Notes under the pieces: model-generated | What the model was told of the DNA's origin: nothing | The model's input: only the letters and a program-made list of their open reading frames with translations | Databases searched by the model: none | Position numbers and translations under genes: made by a program | Source of the DNA: Gaiellasilicea sp037720595 | Lineage (GTDB): Bacteria; Actinomycetota; Thermoleophilia; Gaiellales; Gaiellaceae | Length of the DNA: 64,000 nucleotides | Direction: 5' to 3' | Assembly: GCA_037720595.1 (NCBI GenBank) | Contig: JBBJLW010000018.1 | Coordinates: 1 to 64,000, forward strand | Part shown: in pieces, positions 8,897 through 17,264 of the stretch | Layout: the number at the start of each line of letters is the position of its first letter | Position numbering within the stretch: the stretch's first letter is position 1

Positions 8897-9241
8897 GTGG
8901 ATGCCCACGAGCGCTACGACGACCTGGCCGACTTCCTCGTTTTCCGCCACGACTTCGTCGAGCTCTCGCAGATGATGGGGATGCCCTGCGTGAAAGCGCG
9001 CGGGAAGATGGTGCTCGGCTTCTCCGGGAGCTACGGCGCGATGGTCTTCAAGCTGGTGGATCCCGCGGTGCACGCTGAGGCGCTCGGCCTCGAGGGTGCG
9101 CAGCTCTTCGACTCCTCCGGTGAGGGCAAGCCGTTCAAGCAGTGGGTCGTGGTGCTGCCCGCGCACTCCGATCGGTGGGAGCACTTCGCGAATCAGGCTC
9201 TCCTCGCGCCCGCGGTTGAGCGAGAGTGGAGTCCGGCGTAG
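8897..9241 (+). CDS. Small TfoX-N-like protein, 114 aa
   Basis: GTG 8897. The sequence has ELSQMMGMPCVKARGKMVLGF, then GAMVFKLVDPA and FKQWVVVLPAHSDRWEHFANQAL. The order of a short Gly-Met start, a central strand pair and a terminal helix resembles TfoX N-terminal / MmcQ-like small alpha-beta proteins, but the match is by eye. No catalytic residues are evident. Its end overlaps the start of the bicupin gene by 16 bases, so the two are probably co-translated. Confidence 0.6.
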   Translation: MDAHERYDDLADFLVFRHDFVELSQMMGMPCVKARGKMVLGFSGSYGAMVFKLVDPAVHAEALGLEGAQLFDSSGEGKPFKQWVVVLPAHSDRWEHFANQALLAPAVEREWSPA

Positions 9242-9990
9242 CCCAACCGCTCCTCCTCCCGCCGCGGGCCGGCGAGCTGATCGGAGATTCCGTGGACCGG
9301 CGGGTCGAGCTCCTCTCCGACCACGATGCGCTGCACGCCACCTGGTCGCGTTTCGGGCCGGGGCGGGACGGCGCAGACCTTCATATCCATCGCCGTCACA
9401 CCGACCTCTTCTACGTTCTCGAGGGCGAGCTGACACTGGCCCTCGGCCCCGCCGGTGAAAGCACGGTCGCACCTGCGGGGACGCTCGTTCGCGTGCCGCC
9501 GCTCGTCGTGCACGGTTTCCGGAACGGCGGCGACGTGGAGCTGCGCTACCTCAACTTCCACGCGCCCGGCGAGGGCTTCGCCGGGTACCTGCGCGCGCGG
9601 CGGGACGGTCTCGAGGCGTCGTTCGACTCCGAGGACCCGCCCGCGAACGGGGGCCTTTCGCCCGGGGTGGCGAGCATCGGCCGCGGCGAGTTTGACGACG
9701 AGAGCCCGGGCCTGGGAGTGACGTCCCTCGCAGACGGCGACGAGGTCGGGATCTTCGAGCTGCGGCTCGCGCCGGGATCGACCCGATCTTTCAGCCCGCC
9801 TGGAACCCGCCGCGGGATCACGTGCTTCTACGTCCACACGGGCGAGCTCGCGCTCACGGCTGGAGGACGCGAGCTGCGAGCCCAGGCGGGCGCATGGGTG
9901 CAGCTGCCTCCCGGTGTCCCGCATTCGTTCGCCTGCGCAGGTACTGAGCTGGTGAGCTTTCTTCAGATTCACCCTAGGCTCGCTGGCTGA
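9226..9990 (+). CDS. Bicupin protein, 254 aa
   Basis: Two cupin barrels in tandem. The first, around residues 40-110, has HIHRRHTDLFYVLEGELTL and VPPLVVHGFRN, the two cupin motifs with His/His/Glu and a late His for a metal. The second, around 165-250, has FYVHTGELALTAGG and QLPPGVPHSFA but fewer His, so it may not bind metal. Likely a sugar or small-molecule isomerase or dioxygenase, substrate unknown. It overlaps the gene before it, and its 3' end overlaps the convergent DUF6504 gene by 17 bases. Confidence 0.8.
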   Translation: MESGVAQPLLLPPRAGELIGDSVDRRVELLSDHDALHATWSRFGPGRDGADLHIHRRHTDLFYVLEGELTLALGPAGESTVAPAGTLVRVPPLVVHGFRNGGDVELRYLNFHAPGEGFAGYLRARRDGLEASFDSEDPPANGGLSPGVASIGRGEFDDESPGLGVTSLADGDEVGIFELRLAPGSTRSFSPPGTRRGITCFYVHTGELALTAGGRELRAQAGAWVQLPPGVPHSFACAGTELVSFLQIHPRLAG

Positions 9991-10249
9991 ACCAGCAGCC
10001 GGCCTCCTCGTCGCGGAAGACGCAGGCGTTCTGGCCCGACTCGAGCACGAGGTCGAAGTAGCGCCTGTCGACGGGATCGTCCGTCCACCAGCGATCGACG
10101 ACCCGCCACTCCTCTCGCAGCACGGCGACGCCGAGTCGGTTCACTCGCAGCGGTACCCCCACGGCACTGGCTTCGACGAGCGCCGGCCGCGGCGCGTTTA
10201 TTCGTCCCGCGGAACGAACAGCGCCCGTGCCTCGGGAATCCGCGACCAT
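9974..10249 (-). CDS. DUF6504-family mutasome-associated small protein
   Basis: From ATG 10249 the product is 91 residues, overlapping the end of imuB by 52 bases; later GTG codons after the imuB stop are alternatives, so the start is unsure. The recognisable part runs from PRPALVEASAVGVPLRV through EEWRVVDRWWTDDP to VDRRYFDLVLESG, the Trp-rich motif I associate with DUF6504 proteins beside actinobacterial imuB/dnaE2. It is coupled to imuB, so it should be SOS-induced with it. Role in the mutasome unknown. Confidence 0.65.
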   Translation of the reverse strand: MVADSRGTGAVRSAGRINAPRPALVEASAVGVPLRVNRLGVAVLREEWRVVDRWWTDDPVDRRYFDLVLESGQNACVFRDEEAGCWFSQRA

Positions 10250-11382
10250 GGCGCCACCTCCACGACGGCGAGGACGGAGCCCGAGCCGGTGCTGGCGCGC
10301 ACCTGACGCAGCCCGTCGCTCAGGCGAGCGTTGACCTCGTCGGCGGCCGGCTTGACGAGCTCGAGCTGCTGCCCTACAGACTCGGAGAGCTCGACCGCCT
10401 CGAGCCGCAGCTCGAGGACGGGCGCCGGCAGCTCGAGCAGCTTGGGGCCGAGCGCGGCGCGCAGACGCGGCCGATCGGCCGTCACGTCGCGCAGCGTGAC
10501 CGTGCGCCGCCAGGAGCCTCCACCGACGAGCCGGGCCGAGAGCGCGAGCTTTCGAAACGGCCTCCCAGCTCGCTCCGGCCGCGCGAGCAGCCGGTCGAGG
10601 AGCGCTCCTAACGCCCGTCGCAGCGTCAGCTCGTTCCCGATCGCCTCCGGGAACTCGAGCGCCTCGGCGAGCTCGGCGGGCGGGCGGCGGCCATGGACGC
10701 GTCCCCTTGCGCCCCCCTGCGCGAGCGCCCACGCCCGCCGCCCTTCCGGTCCGAGCCGCTCGGCGACGGAGCCCCCCGGCAACGCCGCCAGCTCTCCCAG
10801 CTTCCGTACTCCCAGCCCCTCGAGCTCCGCGTACCGGTCGGCGCTCAGCGGCAGCAGCGAGAGCGGGAGCGGCGCGAGGAAGTCCTCCTCCGTGCCGTCT
10901 GCGACGACAAGTGCCTGCCCGGGACGCGCGACGCTCGCCGCCGCGAGGGCGGCGAACCGGCGCCGGGCAGCGCCCGCGCGTGGATCCCAGGCAGATCCGA
11001 TCGAGGCGAGCGCCCGCTCGAGCGCCGCCTCCAGGCCTCCGTACAGCCGCTCGACCCCTCGCGTCTCGAAGTAGACGCGACCGGGCTCCTCGGGCTCGAC
11101 GGCAAAGCCGGAATCCTCGAGCCGCTGCAGCGCCCCCTCCCACTCGCGCTCGACGGCAGCCGGATCCTGCTCGACGAGAACGAGCGCCGGGCAGGTGGCG
11201 AGCGCCTCACCGAGCCGCATCCCCGGCTGCACTCCCTCGAGCTCGGCGGCGGCGGTCACGGCTCCCACGAGGGGTTCCGAGCCTGGCAGCGGCGAGAGGG
11301 CCGCCGGCTCGAGCGCCAGCCTCGGCCGCGAGCGAAGCGCTGCGCGCAACTCGAAGCCGGGGATGACGAGACAGGCGACCAC
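10198..11382 (-). CDS. imuB: ImuB-like inactive Y-family polymerase
   Basis: 394 residues from GTG 11382 (MVACLVIPGFEL). The Y-family fold is present, with a thumb-like ELEGLGVRKLGELAALPG helix-hairpin-helix and a little-finger domain. The catalytic acidic residues are missing: the first motif reads LVIPGFEL where active enzymes have Asp, and the second reads VYFETRGVERLYGG. This is the ImuB signature. ImuB bridges DnaE2 and the beta clamp during damage tolerance. A TTGACA/TAGAAC promoter with two LexA boxes lies immediately upstream, giving a nearly leaderless transcript. No imuA-like gene is visible in the window. Confidence 0.88.
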   Translation of the reverse strand: MVACLVIPGFELRAALRSRPRLALEPAALSPLPGSEPLVGAVTAAAELEGVQPGMRLGEALATCPALVLVEQDPAAVEREWEGALQRLEDSGFAVEPEEPGRVYFETRGVERLYGGLEAALERALASIGSAWDPRAGAARRRFAALAAASVARPGQALVVADGTEEDFLAPLPLSLLPLSADRYAELEGLGVRKLGELAALPGGSVAERLGPEGRRAWALAQGGARGRVHGRRPPAELAEALEFPEAIGNELTLRRALGALLDRLLARPERAGRPFRKLALSARLVGGGSWRRTVTLRDVTADRPRLRAALGPKLLELPAPVLELRLEAVELSESVGQQLELVKPAADEVNARLSDGLRQVRASTGSGSVLAVVEVAPWSRIPEARALFVPRDE

Positions 11383-11422
11383 AGGAACGTATGTTCTACA
11401 CACGAACATACGTTCCTGTCAA
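11381..11422 (-). promoter_or_regulatory. SOS promoter of imuB with two LexA operators
   Basis: GAAC-N4-GTTC occurs at 11385-11396 and again at 11404-11415. With flanking ACAG/CTGT the two form a perfect 16-base inverted repeat (11381-11396 and 11404-11419) around a 7-base spacer. On the minus strand TTGACA (11422-11417) and TAGAAC (11398-11393) are 18 bases apart, so both LexA sites overlap the promoter. The predicted start of transcription is a few bases before GTG 11382. Confidence 0.88.
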
Positions 11423-11435
11423 ATCGCTTCAAGAT

Positions 11436-12722
11436 TTAGTCGGCTATCTCGCGTCGCCGCCTGAAGCGCTCCACGGCCTCGGCGTGGTCGACGATCTGCG
11501 CCGGATAATCCGGCGCCAGGAGGCCCGGTTCGAACACGTCCTGAACGGACGTCAGCTCTTCGACGTAGCGGCGGATGTACTCCTCCGCCCCGGCCAGCTT
11601 CTTTCCCTGGATCGTGGGGTTGAAGATGCGGTTCGGCCGCGAGTCGGTGCCTGTCCCTGCGACCCACTGCCAGTTGCCGGCATTCTGGGCCACGTCGCCG
11701 TCGACGAGCAGATCGTAGAAGTGCTGCGCACCCACACGCCAGTCGATCCCGAGATCCTTCGTCAGGAACGACGCCGTCACGAGCCGCGCGCGATTGTGCA
11801 TCCAGCCCTCGCGGGCGAGCTGGCGCATCCCGGCATCGATCAGCGGAAATCCCGTGCGACCCGCCTTCCACGCCGCGAGCGCATCTGCGTCGTCGACCCA
11901 CTCGTCGCCGCGCGATCGCAGGTCCTCGCGTGCCGTCTCCGGCCGGGCGGAGAGGAGCTGCGCATAGAAGTCGCGCCAGCAGAGCTGCCGCACGAATGAA
12001 CCCGACGGCGCCTCGGAGTCGGCGCAGCGCACCGCGACCTCGCGCGCCGAGATGCAGCCGAAGTGGAGATAGGGGCTGAGCCGTGAGGTCTCGTGCAGCC
12101 CGTCCTTGTAGCTCGCGAGGCCGTTGGTTGCCCAGCGCTCCAGCCGGCGGAGGCCCTCGTTCTCGCCGCCGCGAACGAGCTCCGGCGAGCGGCCGGCGGG
12201 CAGGTCCGGGAGATCCCCGAGCTCGATGTCGTGCTGAGCGAGCCGCGGCGCCGGCAGCGGATCGCCGTACGGGATCTGCCGCCAGGCGCGCCAGTAGGCC
12301 GTGAAGACCTCGTAGTGATTCCTGCCCTGCGGCGCGACTTCGCCGGGCGGGACGACCGTGACGCCCGGGTGACTGACGATCTCGGCCCGCAGCTCCCGAC
12401 GCAGCTGCTGCTCGCGCTCCTGGGCATAGGCGCTGACGTCGGCGCTCACATGCACAGACTCGGCGCCCGTTTCGGCCACGAGCCTCGCCGTCTCCGCGAC
12501 GACGTCCCCGTGCCTGACGACGAGCGGAATCCGCTCGCGCAGGTCCGCAAGCGATTCGAGCAGAAAGCCGACTCGGTTCGGTGCCGCGAAGCTCGTACCC
12601 AGGATCCCGTCATCGAGGACGAAGAGCGGGACCACGCGGTCGCCGCTCGCTGCCGCCGCGGCCAGTGCCGGCTGGTCATGCGCGCGCAGGTCGCGCGTGA
12701 GCAGGACGACGGCGCTACGCAA
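11436..12722 (-). CDS. phrB: Deoxyribodipyrimidine photolyase (CPD class I)
   Basis: 428 residues. The N-terminal antenna domain opens SAVVLLTRDLRAHDQPAL. The FAD domain has CWRDFYAQLL, TGFPLIDAGMRQL, WMHNRARLVTASFLTKDL and DGDVAQNAGNWQWVAGTG followed by NRIFNP, the full class I photolyase signature. It repairs cyclobutane dimers using light. TTG 12722 overlaps the end of comB by 8 bases (TTGCGTAG), so translation is probably coupled. It stands directly upstream of the SOS genes, making an 8-kb DNA damage cluster, but I see no LexA box of its own. Confidence 0.93.
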   Translation of the reverse strand: MRSAVVLLTRDLRAHDQPALAAAAASGDRVVPLFVLDDGILGTSFAAPNRVGFLLESLADLRERIPLVVRHGDVVAETARLVAETGAESVHVSADVSAYAQEREQQLRRELRAEIVSHPGVTVVPPGEVAPQGRNHYEVFTAYWRAWRQIPYGDPLPAPRLAQHDIELGDLPDLPAGRSPELVRGGENEGLRRLERWATNGLASYKDGLHETSRLSPYLHFGCISAREVAVRCADSEAPSGSFVRQLCWRDFYAQLLSARPETAREDLRSRGDEWVDDADALAAWKAGRTGFPLIDAGMRQLAREGWMHNRARLVTASFLTKDLGIDWRVGAQHFYDLLVDGDVAQNAGNWQWVAGTGTDSRPNRIFNPTIQGKKLAGAEEYIRRYVEELTSVQDVFEPGLLAPDYPAQIVDHAEAVERFRRRREIAD

Positions 12723-13395
12723 CGACTTCGGCCGCTGAGCCGACCATCCGCGCGAAGCGAGGAATCACGTCGAGCACGCTCTCACGGGCGCAGAAGGCGA
12801 TGTCCTCCTCGAGCCCCGGCGGGCCGTAGGTGCGGGCGTTCAGGCCCTCGAGCGGGGTCGGGTACGCCGCAGCGATCGTCTCGGCGGCGACCGCAGCGTC
12901 GGTTCGGCGGCCGTCGAGCAGTTGCACGATCCGCCCCGCGCAGTAGGCGTCGTCGAGCGCGAACGCGCCTTTGTAGCCGGCACAGACGATCGCGACGTCC
13001 TCCCCGCGCTCTCGCACCGATGCGACGAGCGCGCCGAGGTTGAGCAGGCTCCCGAGCAGGACTTCGTCGCAGCGCTCGGCTGCGGTCACGATCGAGCGCG
13101 TCCCGTTCGTCGTCGAGAGGATCAGCGTCGCCGCCCGGGGCTCGAGGAACTCTCGTGGCGAGGCGCCGACGTCGAAGCCCTCGATCCTGACCGCGTCCCG
13201 CTCGCCGCCGACGACGCTGTCCGGGAGCTCCGCACGAAGCGAGCGGGCCTGCTCGAGCTCGGGCACGCAGAGCACACGCGCGTAACCGGCAGCGAGCGCC
13301 TGCGCGATCGTGGAGGTGGCGCGGAGCACGTCGATCACGATCCCGACCGGCGCCGATGCAGCCTCGGCGGGCACGAAGGCGACGTGAACTCGCAC
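12715..13395 (-). CDS. comB: 2-phosphosulfolactate phosphatase family protein (ComB)
   Basis: 226 residues. The family motifs GIVIDVLRATSTIAQAL and LILSTTNGTRSI are clear, with VCAGYKGAFALDDAYCAG further on. ComB removes phosphate from 2-phosphosulfolactate in coenzyme M synthesis in methanogens. In bacteria without coenzyme M the relatives may act in sulfolactate metabolism or on another phosphate. No other sulfonate gene is nearby, so the substrate here is open. GTG 13395 is 6 bases from a TAGCCT box shared with the divergent rhomboid gene. Confidence 0.85.
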   Translation of the reverse strand: MRVHVAFVPAEAASAPVGIVIDVLRATSTIAQALAAGYARVLCVPELEQARSLRAELPDSVVGGERDAVRIEGFDVGASPREFLEPRAATLILSTTNGTRSIVTAAERCDEVLLGSLLNLGALVASVRERGEDVAIVCAGYKGAFALDDAYCAGRIVQLLDGRRTDAAVAAETIAAAYPTPLEGLNARTYGPPGLEEDIAFCARESVLDVIPRFARMVGSAAEVVA

Positions 13396-13400
13396 GCGGC

Positions 13401-13407
13401 TAGGCTA
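13401..13407. promoter_or_regulatory. Overlapping divergent leaderless promoters (TAGGCTA)
   Basis: The plus strand reads TAGGCT 7 bases before the rhomboid ATG. The minus strand reads TAGCCT 6 bases before the comB GTG. One 7-base core can therefore serve both leaderless genes in an 18-base gap. Confidence 0.55.
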
Positions 13408-13413
13408 GACGGG

Positions 13414-14262
13414 ATGGCGGAAACGATGACCTGCTACCGGCACCCGAACCGGGAAACCGGCGTCTCGTGCTCGGAATGCGGACGCGGGATCTGCCCGGAT
13501 TGCATGCGCTTCGCGCCGGTCGGGATCCGCTGTCCCGATCACGCGGGCAACCAGAAGGTCGTCCTCGGGATTCCTCGCAAGTCGCCCGCGCAGATGATTC
13601 GCAGCGGCGGTGAGGGCACGGTGACGCGTGTCCTGATCGGGATCAACGTCGCTGTCTACTTGCTCACTCTCGCCGCTGGTGCTTCGATCAACGGGGTCGG
13701 CGGCCGGGTGTACGAGGAAGGCGTCCTCTTCGGGCCGCTCGTGGCGGAGGGCGAATGGTGGCGGCTCGTGACGTCGACCTTCATGCACTACGGGCCCTTC
13801 CACCTACTGATGAACATGTACTCCCTCTACCTGCTCGGCGGCGCGCTCGAGGGCGCGCTTGGACGAGTTCGGTACGTCGCGCTCTATCTCGTCTCCGGGC
13901 TCGCTGGCGCGGCGGGAGCGCTCCTGCTGAGCCCGAACTCCTTGACGCTCGGCGCCTCGGGGGCGATCTTCGGCGTGATCGGCGCGATCTTCGTCTTGGA
14001 GCGGCAAGGCCTGAGGGTCTTCCCGGGCAGCGTCGTCGGCCTCCTCGTCGCCAACCTCGCCTTCACCTTCCTCTTCGCCCGCTACATCTCGGTGGGCGGC
14101 CACCTGGGCGGGCTCGCGGGCGGCGCGCTCGCCGCGCTCGCGCTCTCGCGCTTCGGTCGCGGCCACGCCGCCTACGGGAAGCCGGGCCTGGTCGGGATCC
14201 TCGGTCTCGCCGGCGTCGCCGTCGCGAGCGTCGCGATCTCGTACTTGAGCGTCACGAGCTAG
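13414..14262 (+). CDS. Rhomboid-family intramembrane serine protease with B-box-like zinc finger
   Basis: 282 residues. The N-terminus has Cys/His pairs (MTCYRHPNRETGVSCSECG, ICPDC, RCPDH) forming a B-box-like zinc site of about 45 residues. Six hydrophobic segments follow. GPFHLLMNMYSLY carries the first His/Asn motif, LTLGASGAIFGVIG the catalytic Ser, and GGHLGGLAGG the catalytic His. It should cleave transmembrane proteins within the bilayer. The zinc-finger-plus-rhomboid layout is common in Actinobacteria. ATG 13414 was chosen over upstream frame extension because a TAGGCT box lies 7 bases before it. Convergent with ppdK. Confidence 0.92.
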   Translation: MAETMTCYRHPNRETGVSCSECGRGICPDCMRFAPVGIRCPDHAGNQKVVLGIPRKSPAQMIRSGGEGTVTRVLIGINVAVYLLTLAAGASINGVGGRVYEEGVLFGPLVAEGEWWRLVTSTFMHYGPFHLLMNMYSLYLLGGALEGALGRVRYVALYLVSGLAGAAGALLLSPNSLTLGASGAIFGVIGAIFVLERQGLRVFPGSVVGLLVANLAFTFLFARYISVGGHLGGLAGGALAALALSRFGRGHAAYGKPGLVGILGLAGVAVASVAISYLSVTS

Positions 14263-14274
14263 GGCTCGACTCCG

Positions 14275-16878
14275 TTACCCTCCGATCGCGACGACGCTCA
14301 CACCCCGCTCTGCGAGCGCGGCCTGGGCTGCAGCGAGCCTGGCGAGCGGGACGCGGTACGGGGAGCACGAGACGTAGTCGAGCCCGAGCTCGTGGCAGAA
14401 CGCAACCGATTTCGGCTCCCCGCCGTGCTCACCGCAGATCCCGAGCTTGATGTCCTCGCGCGCGCTCCTCCCCCGCTCGACCGCGATCCTCATCAGGTCG
14501 CCGACGCCCGCTTGGTCGATCGTCTCGAACGGGTCGCGCTCGAGCACGCCCGATTCGAGGTACTGGGAGAGAAAACGGCCGCCGTCGTCGCGCGAGATCC
14601 CGAGCGCGGTCTGGGTCAGGTCGTTCGTGCCGAAGGAGAAGAAGTCCGCATGCTCGGCGATCTCGTCGGCACGGATGCACGCGCGCGGGAGCTCGATCAT
14701 CGTCCCGACGAGATACTCGAGCTCGCCCTCCTCCCCGGCCACGCGCACCGTCAGCTCGCGCAGCCGCCGGAGCTCCTCGCCGAAGCCGACGAGCGGATGC
14801 ATGATCTCGACGAGCGGCGTGGCACCGGTTCGCTCGCGCACCGCGATGGCCGCTCGAACGATCGCGCGCACCTGCATCTCGTAGATCTCCGGGAAGGAGA
14901 GTCCGAGCCGGCAGGCGCGCCAGCCCAGCATCGGATTCGATTCCTGGAGGGAGCGGATCCGCTCGCGCATGCGCTCGTCCTGCTCTTCCTCGAGCGAGGG
15001 CAGGAACTCGTGCAGCGGCCAGTCGAGGAGGCGGATCGTGACGGGCAGGCCGGCCATCGCCTCGAAGATCCCCTCGAAGTCGCCCTGCTGGATCGGCAGC
15101 AGCCGGTCGAGCGCGGCGCGGCGCCCCTCCTCGTCGGCGGCCAGGATCATCTCGCGCACGAGCACGAGCCGCTCCGCCTCCGCGAACATGTGCTCGGTCC
15201 GGCAGAGGCCGATTCCCTCCGCTCCGAACTCCCGTGCCTTGGCGGAGTCCTCGGGCGTGTCGGCGTTCGTCCGCACCTTGAGCCGCCGGAACCCGTCGGC
15301 CCACTCGAGGATCGCCGAGAAGTCGTCGTTGATCTGCGGCGGCACGAGCGGAACCGAGCCGACGATCACCTCGCCGGTGCCGCCGTTGATCGTGATCGTG
15401 TCGCCCTCGTGCAGCTCGTGGCCGGGCAGCCGCGCGGTCTTCGCCTTGACGTCGACGTGCAGCGCCTCGCAGCCGGTCACGCACGGCGTACCCATCCCGC
15501 GGGCGACCACGGCCGCGTGCGAGGTGAGCCCGCCGTGCGCGGTCAGGATCCCTTTGGCCTGCACCATCCCGTGGAAGTCGTCGGGCGTCGTCTCCCAGCG
15601 AACGAGGATCACGCTCTGCCCTGCTTTCCCAAGCTCTTCTGCCGTGTCCGCGTCGAAGACGATCGTGCCGGAGGCCGCCCCCGGCGAGGCATTGAGCCCC
15701 TTCGCGACTACGGTCACCTCTGCGGCAGGATCGATCATCGGATGAAGAAGCTGGTCGAGCTGCGCCGGGTCGATCCGGGCGACGGCCTCCTCCTTCGAGA
15801 TCAACCCCTCCCCGACCATCTCGACCGCCACGCGCAGCGCCGCCGCGGCCGTCCGCTTCGCCGATCGCGTCTGGAGTAGGTAGAGCGTGCTCTCCTCCAC
15901 GGTGAACTCGATGTCCTGCATGTCGCGGTAGTGCTCCTCGAGCCGCGCGATCGTCGCGAGCAGTTGCTCGTAGGCCTCCGGGAGCAGCTCGCCCATCCGC
16001 TCGATCGGCTCGGGCGTCCGGATCCCGGCCACGACGTCCTCGCCCTGCGCGTTCTGGAGGAACTCGCCGTAGAGCCGGCTCTCGCCGGTCGAGGGGTCGC
16101 GCGTGAAGCAGACGCCCGTGCCGGAGGTGTCGCCTTTGTTGCCGAAGACCATCTGGACGACGTTGACCGCGGTGCCGATGTCGTCCGGAATCTCGTAGGT
16201 GCGTCGGTAGACCTGCGCGCGCGGCGAGTTCCACGAGTCGAAGACGGCGCGCACGGCGCGCTCGAGCTGCGCGCGCGCGTCCTGCAGGAAAGGCCCGCCG
16301 GTCTCGTCCGCATAGGTTCGCTTGAAGGTCTCGATCAGCTCGGCGAGATCGGACTCGGCGAGGTCCGTGTCCTGTTTCACGTCGCGCGCCGATTTGAGGT
16401 TGGTGAGCGCCTGCTCGAAGCGGTAGCCCTCGACTCCATCCACAACCTCGCCGTACATCTGGATCAGGCGGCGATACGAGTCGTAGGCGAAGCGCGCGTT
16501 TCCGGTGGCCTTCGCGAGCCCGGCGACCGCGTCGTCGTTCAGGCCGAGGTTGAGGATCGTGTCCATCATCCCGGGCATCGAGACGGCAGCGCCCGACCGC
16601 ACGGAGACGAGCAGCGGATCGTCGGAGTCGCCGAAGCGCTTGCCGGCCTTGCCCTCTAACGCGGCGATGTGCTCGGCGACCTCGGCGTCGAGGCCGTCGG
16701 GAAACGTGTCCCCTGCTGCCATGTAGGCGCGGCAGGCGTCGGTCGTGATCGTGAAACCAGCCGGAACGGGGACGCCGAGCGCGGTCATCTCCGCGAGGCC
16801 GATGCCCTTGCCACCGAGGAGTTCCCGGCCGCCGGTGGTCTCCTCGTCGAAGGCGTAGACGTAGCGCACGGCGGCCAT
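14275..16878 (-). CDS. ppdK: Pyruvate, phosphate dikinase
   Basis: 867 residues from ATG 16878, preceded by GGGAA; GTG 16893 would add five residues. The ATP-grasp domain has LGGKGIGLAEM and TSGTGVCFTRDPSTG. The swivelling phosphohistidine domain has GGLTSHAAVVARGMGTPC with the catalytic His. The barrel domain has GTNDLTQTALGISRDD and GICGEHGG. It interconverts pyruvate, ATP and phosphate with phosphoenolpyruvate, AMP and pyrophosphate. A PPSR-type regulator of this enzyme is encoded at 24384-25217, about 8 kb away. Confidence 0.97.
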   Translation of the reverse strand: MAAVRYVYAFDEETTGGRELLGGKGIGLAEMTALGVPVPAGFTITTDACRAYMAAGDTFPDGLDAEVAEHIAALEGKAGKRFGDSDDPLLVSVRSGAAVSMPGMMDTILNLGLNDDAVAGLAKATGNARFAYDSYRRLIQMYGEVVDGVEGYRFEQALTNLKSARDVKQDTDLAESDLAELIETFKRTYADETGGPFLQDARAQLERAVRAVFDSWNSPRAQVYRRTYEIPDDIGTAVNVVQMVFGNKGDTSGTGVCFTRDPSTGESRLYGEFLQNAQGEDVVAGIRTPEPIERMGELLPEAYEQLLATIARLEEHYRDMQDIEFTVEESTLYLLQTRSAKRTAAAALRVAVEMVGEGLISKEEAVARIDPAQLDQLLHPMIDPAAEVTVVAKGLNASPGAASGTIVFDADTAEELGKAGQSVILVRWETTPDDFHGMVQAKGILTAHGGLTSHAAVVARGMGTPCVTGCEALHVDVKAKTARLPGHELHEGDTITINGGTGEVIVGSVPLVPPQINDDFSAILEWADGFRRLKVRTNADTPEDSAKAREFGAEGIGLCRTEHMFAEAERLVLVREMILAADEEGRRAALDRLLPIQQGDFEGIFEAMAGLPVTIRLLDWPLHEFLPSLEEEQDERMRERIRSLQESNPMLGWRACRLGLSFPEIYEMQVRAIVRAAIAVRERTGATPLVEIMHPLVGFGEELRRLRELTVRVAGEEGELEYLVGTMIELPRACIRADEIAEHADFFSFGTNDLTQTALGISRDDGGRFLSQYLESGVLERDPFETIDQAGVGDLMRIAVERGRSAREDIKLGICGEHGGEPKSVAFCHELGLDYVSCSPYRVPLARLAAAQAALAERGVSVVAIGG

Positions 16879-16903
16879 GTTCCCACAAGCCACGCGGCCG
16901 GGT

Positions 16904-17243
16904 TCAGGCGACGCGGAAGCGCAGATGGGTCGCGTAGGGCGACGCGATCACCTCGAAGCGCTCGAATCCGAGATCCGTGCGCCGGAGCCCGTCGAAGAGC
17001 GGCTTGCCGGTGCCGAGGAGGATCGGCGCGATCGTGAGTGTGAACTCGTCGATCGCGCCCGCGTCGAAGTACTGCCGGAGAAGATCGGCTCGGCCCATGA
17101 GGATCACGTTCCGCTCGCCGGCTGCCGCCTTCCCCGCCGCCGCCGAACACCTCGTCGAGGTGGGCCTGGTCTACGTCGCTCGCCTTCCCGCTGGGTCCGC
17201 CAGCATCGCCGTAGCGCAGCCCGGCGGTCGGGCGAAGTCTCAT
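16904..17243 (-). pseudogene. Remnant of a dihydrofolate-reductase-family (RibD C-terminal-like) gene
   Basis: Two pieces in different frames. From about 17243 a short stretch reads GLRYGDAGGPSGKASDVDQAHL then DEVFGG, typical of the early part of these reductases. After a G-rich run the frame shifts to AAAGERNVILMGRADLLRQY, DEFTLTIAPILLGTGKPLF and ATHLRFRVA at the C-terminus. The true N-terminus and some 60 central residues are missing, so an internal deletion plus frameshift is inferred. It ends just 25 bases from the ppdK start. Confidence 0.65.
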
Positions 17244-17264
17244 CGGAGGTCATACTGACGCGGA

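Noticed and set aside
11383..11409. ATG 11409 as the imuB start
   Set aside because: It would put both LexA boxes and the promoter inside the coding sequence, and the extra nine residues are not ImuB-like.
14392..15879. 495-codon plus-strand frame opposite ppdK
   Set aside because: Antisense to unmistakable PPDK motifs; no start signal and no recognisable domain.
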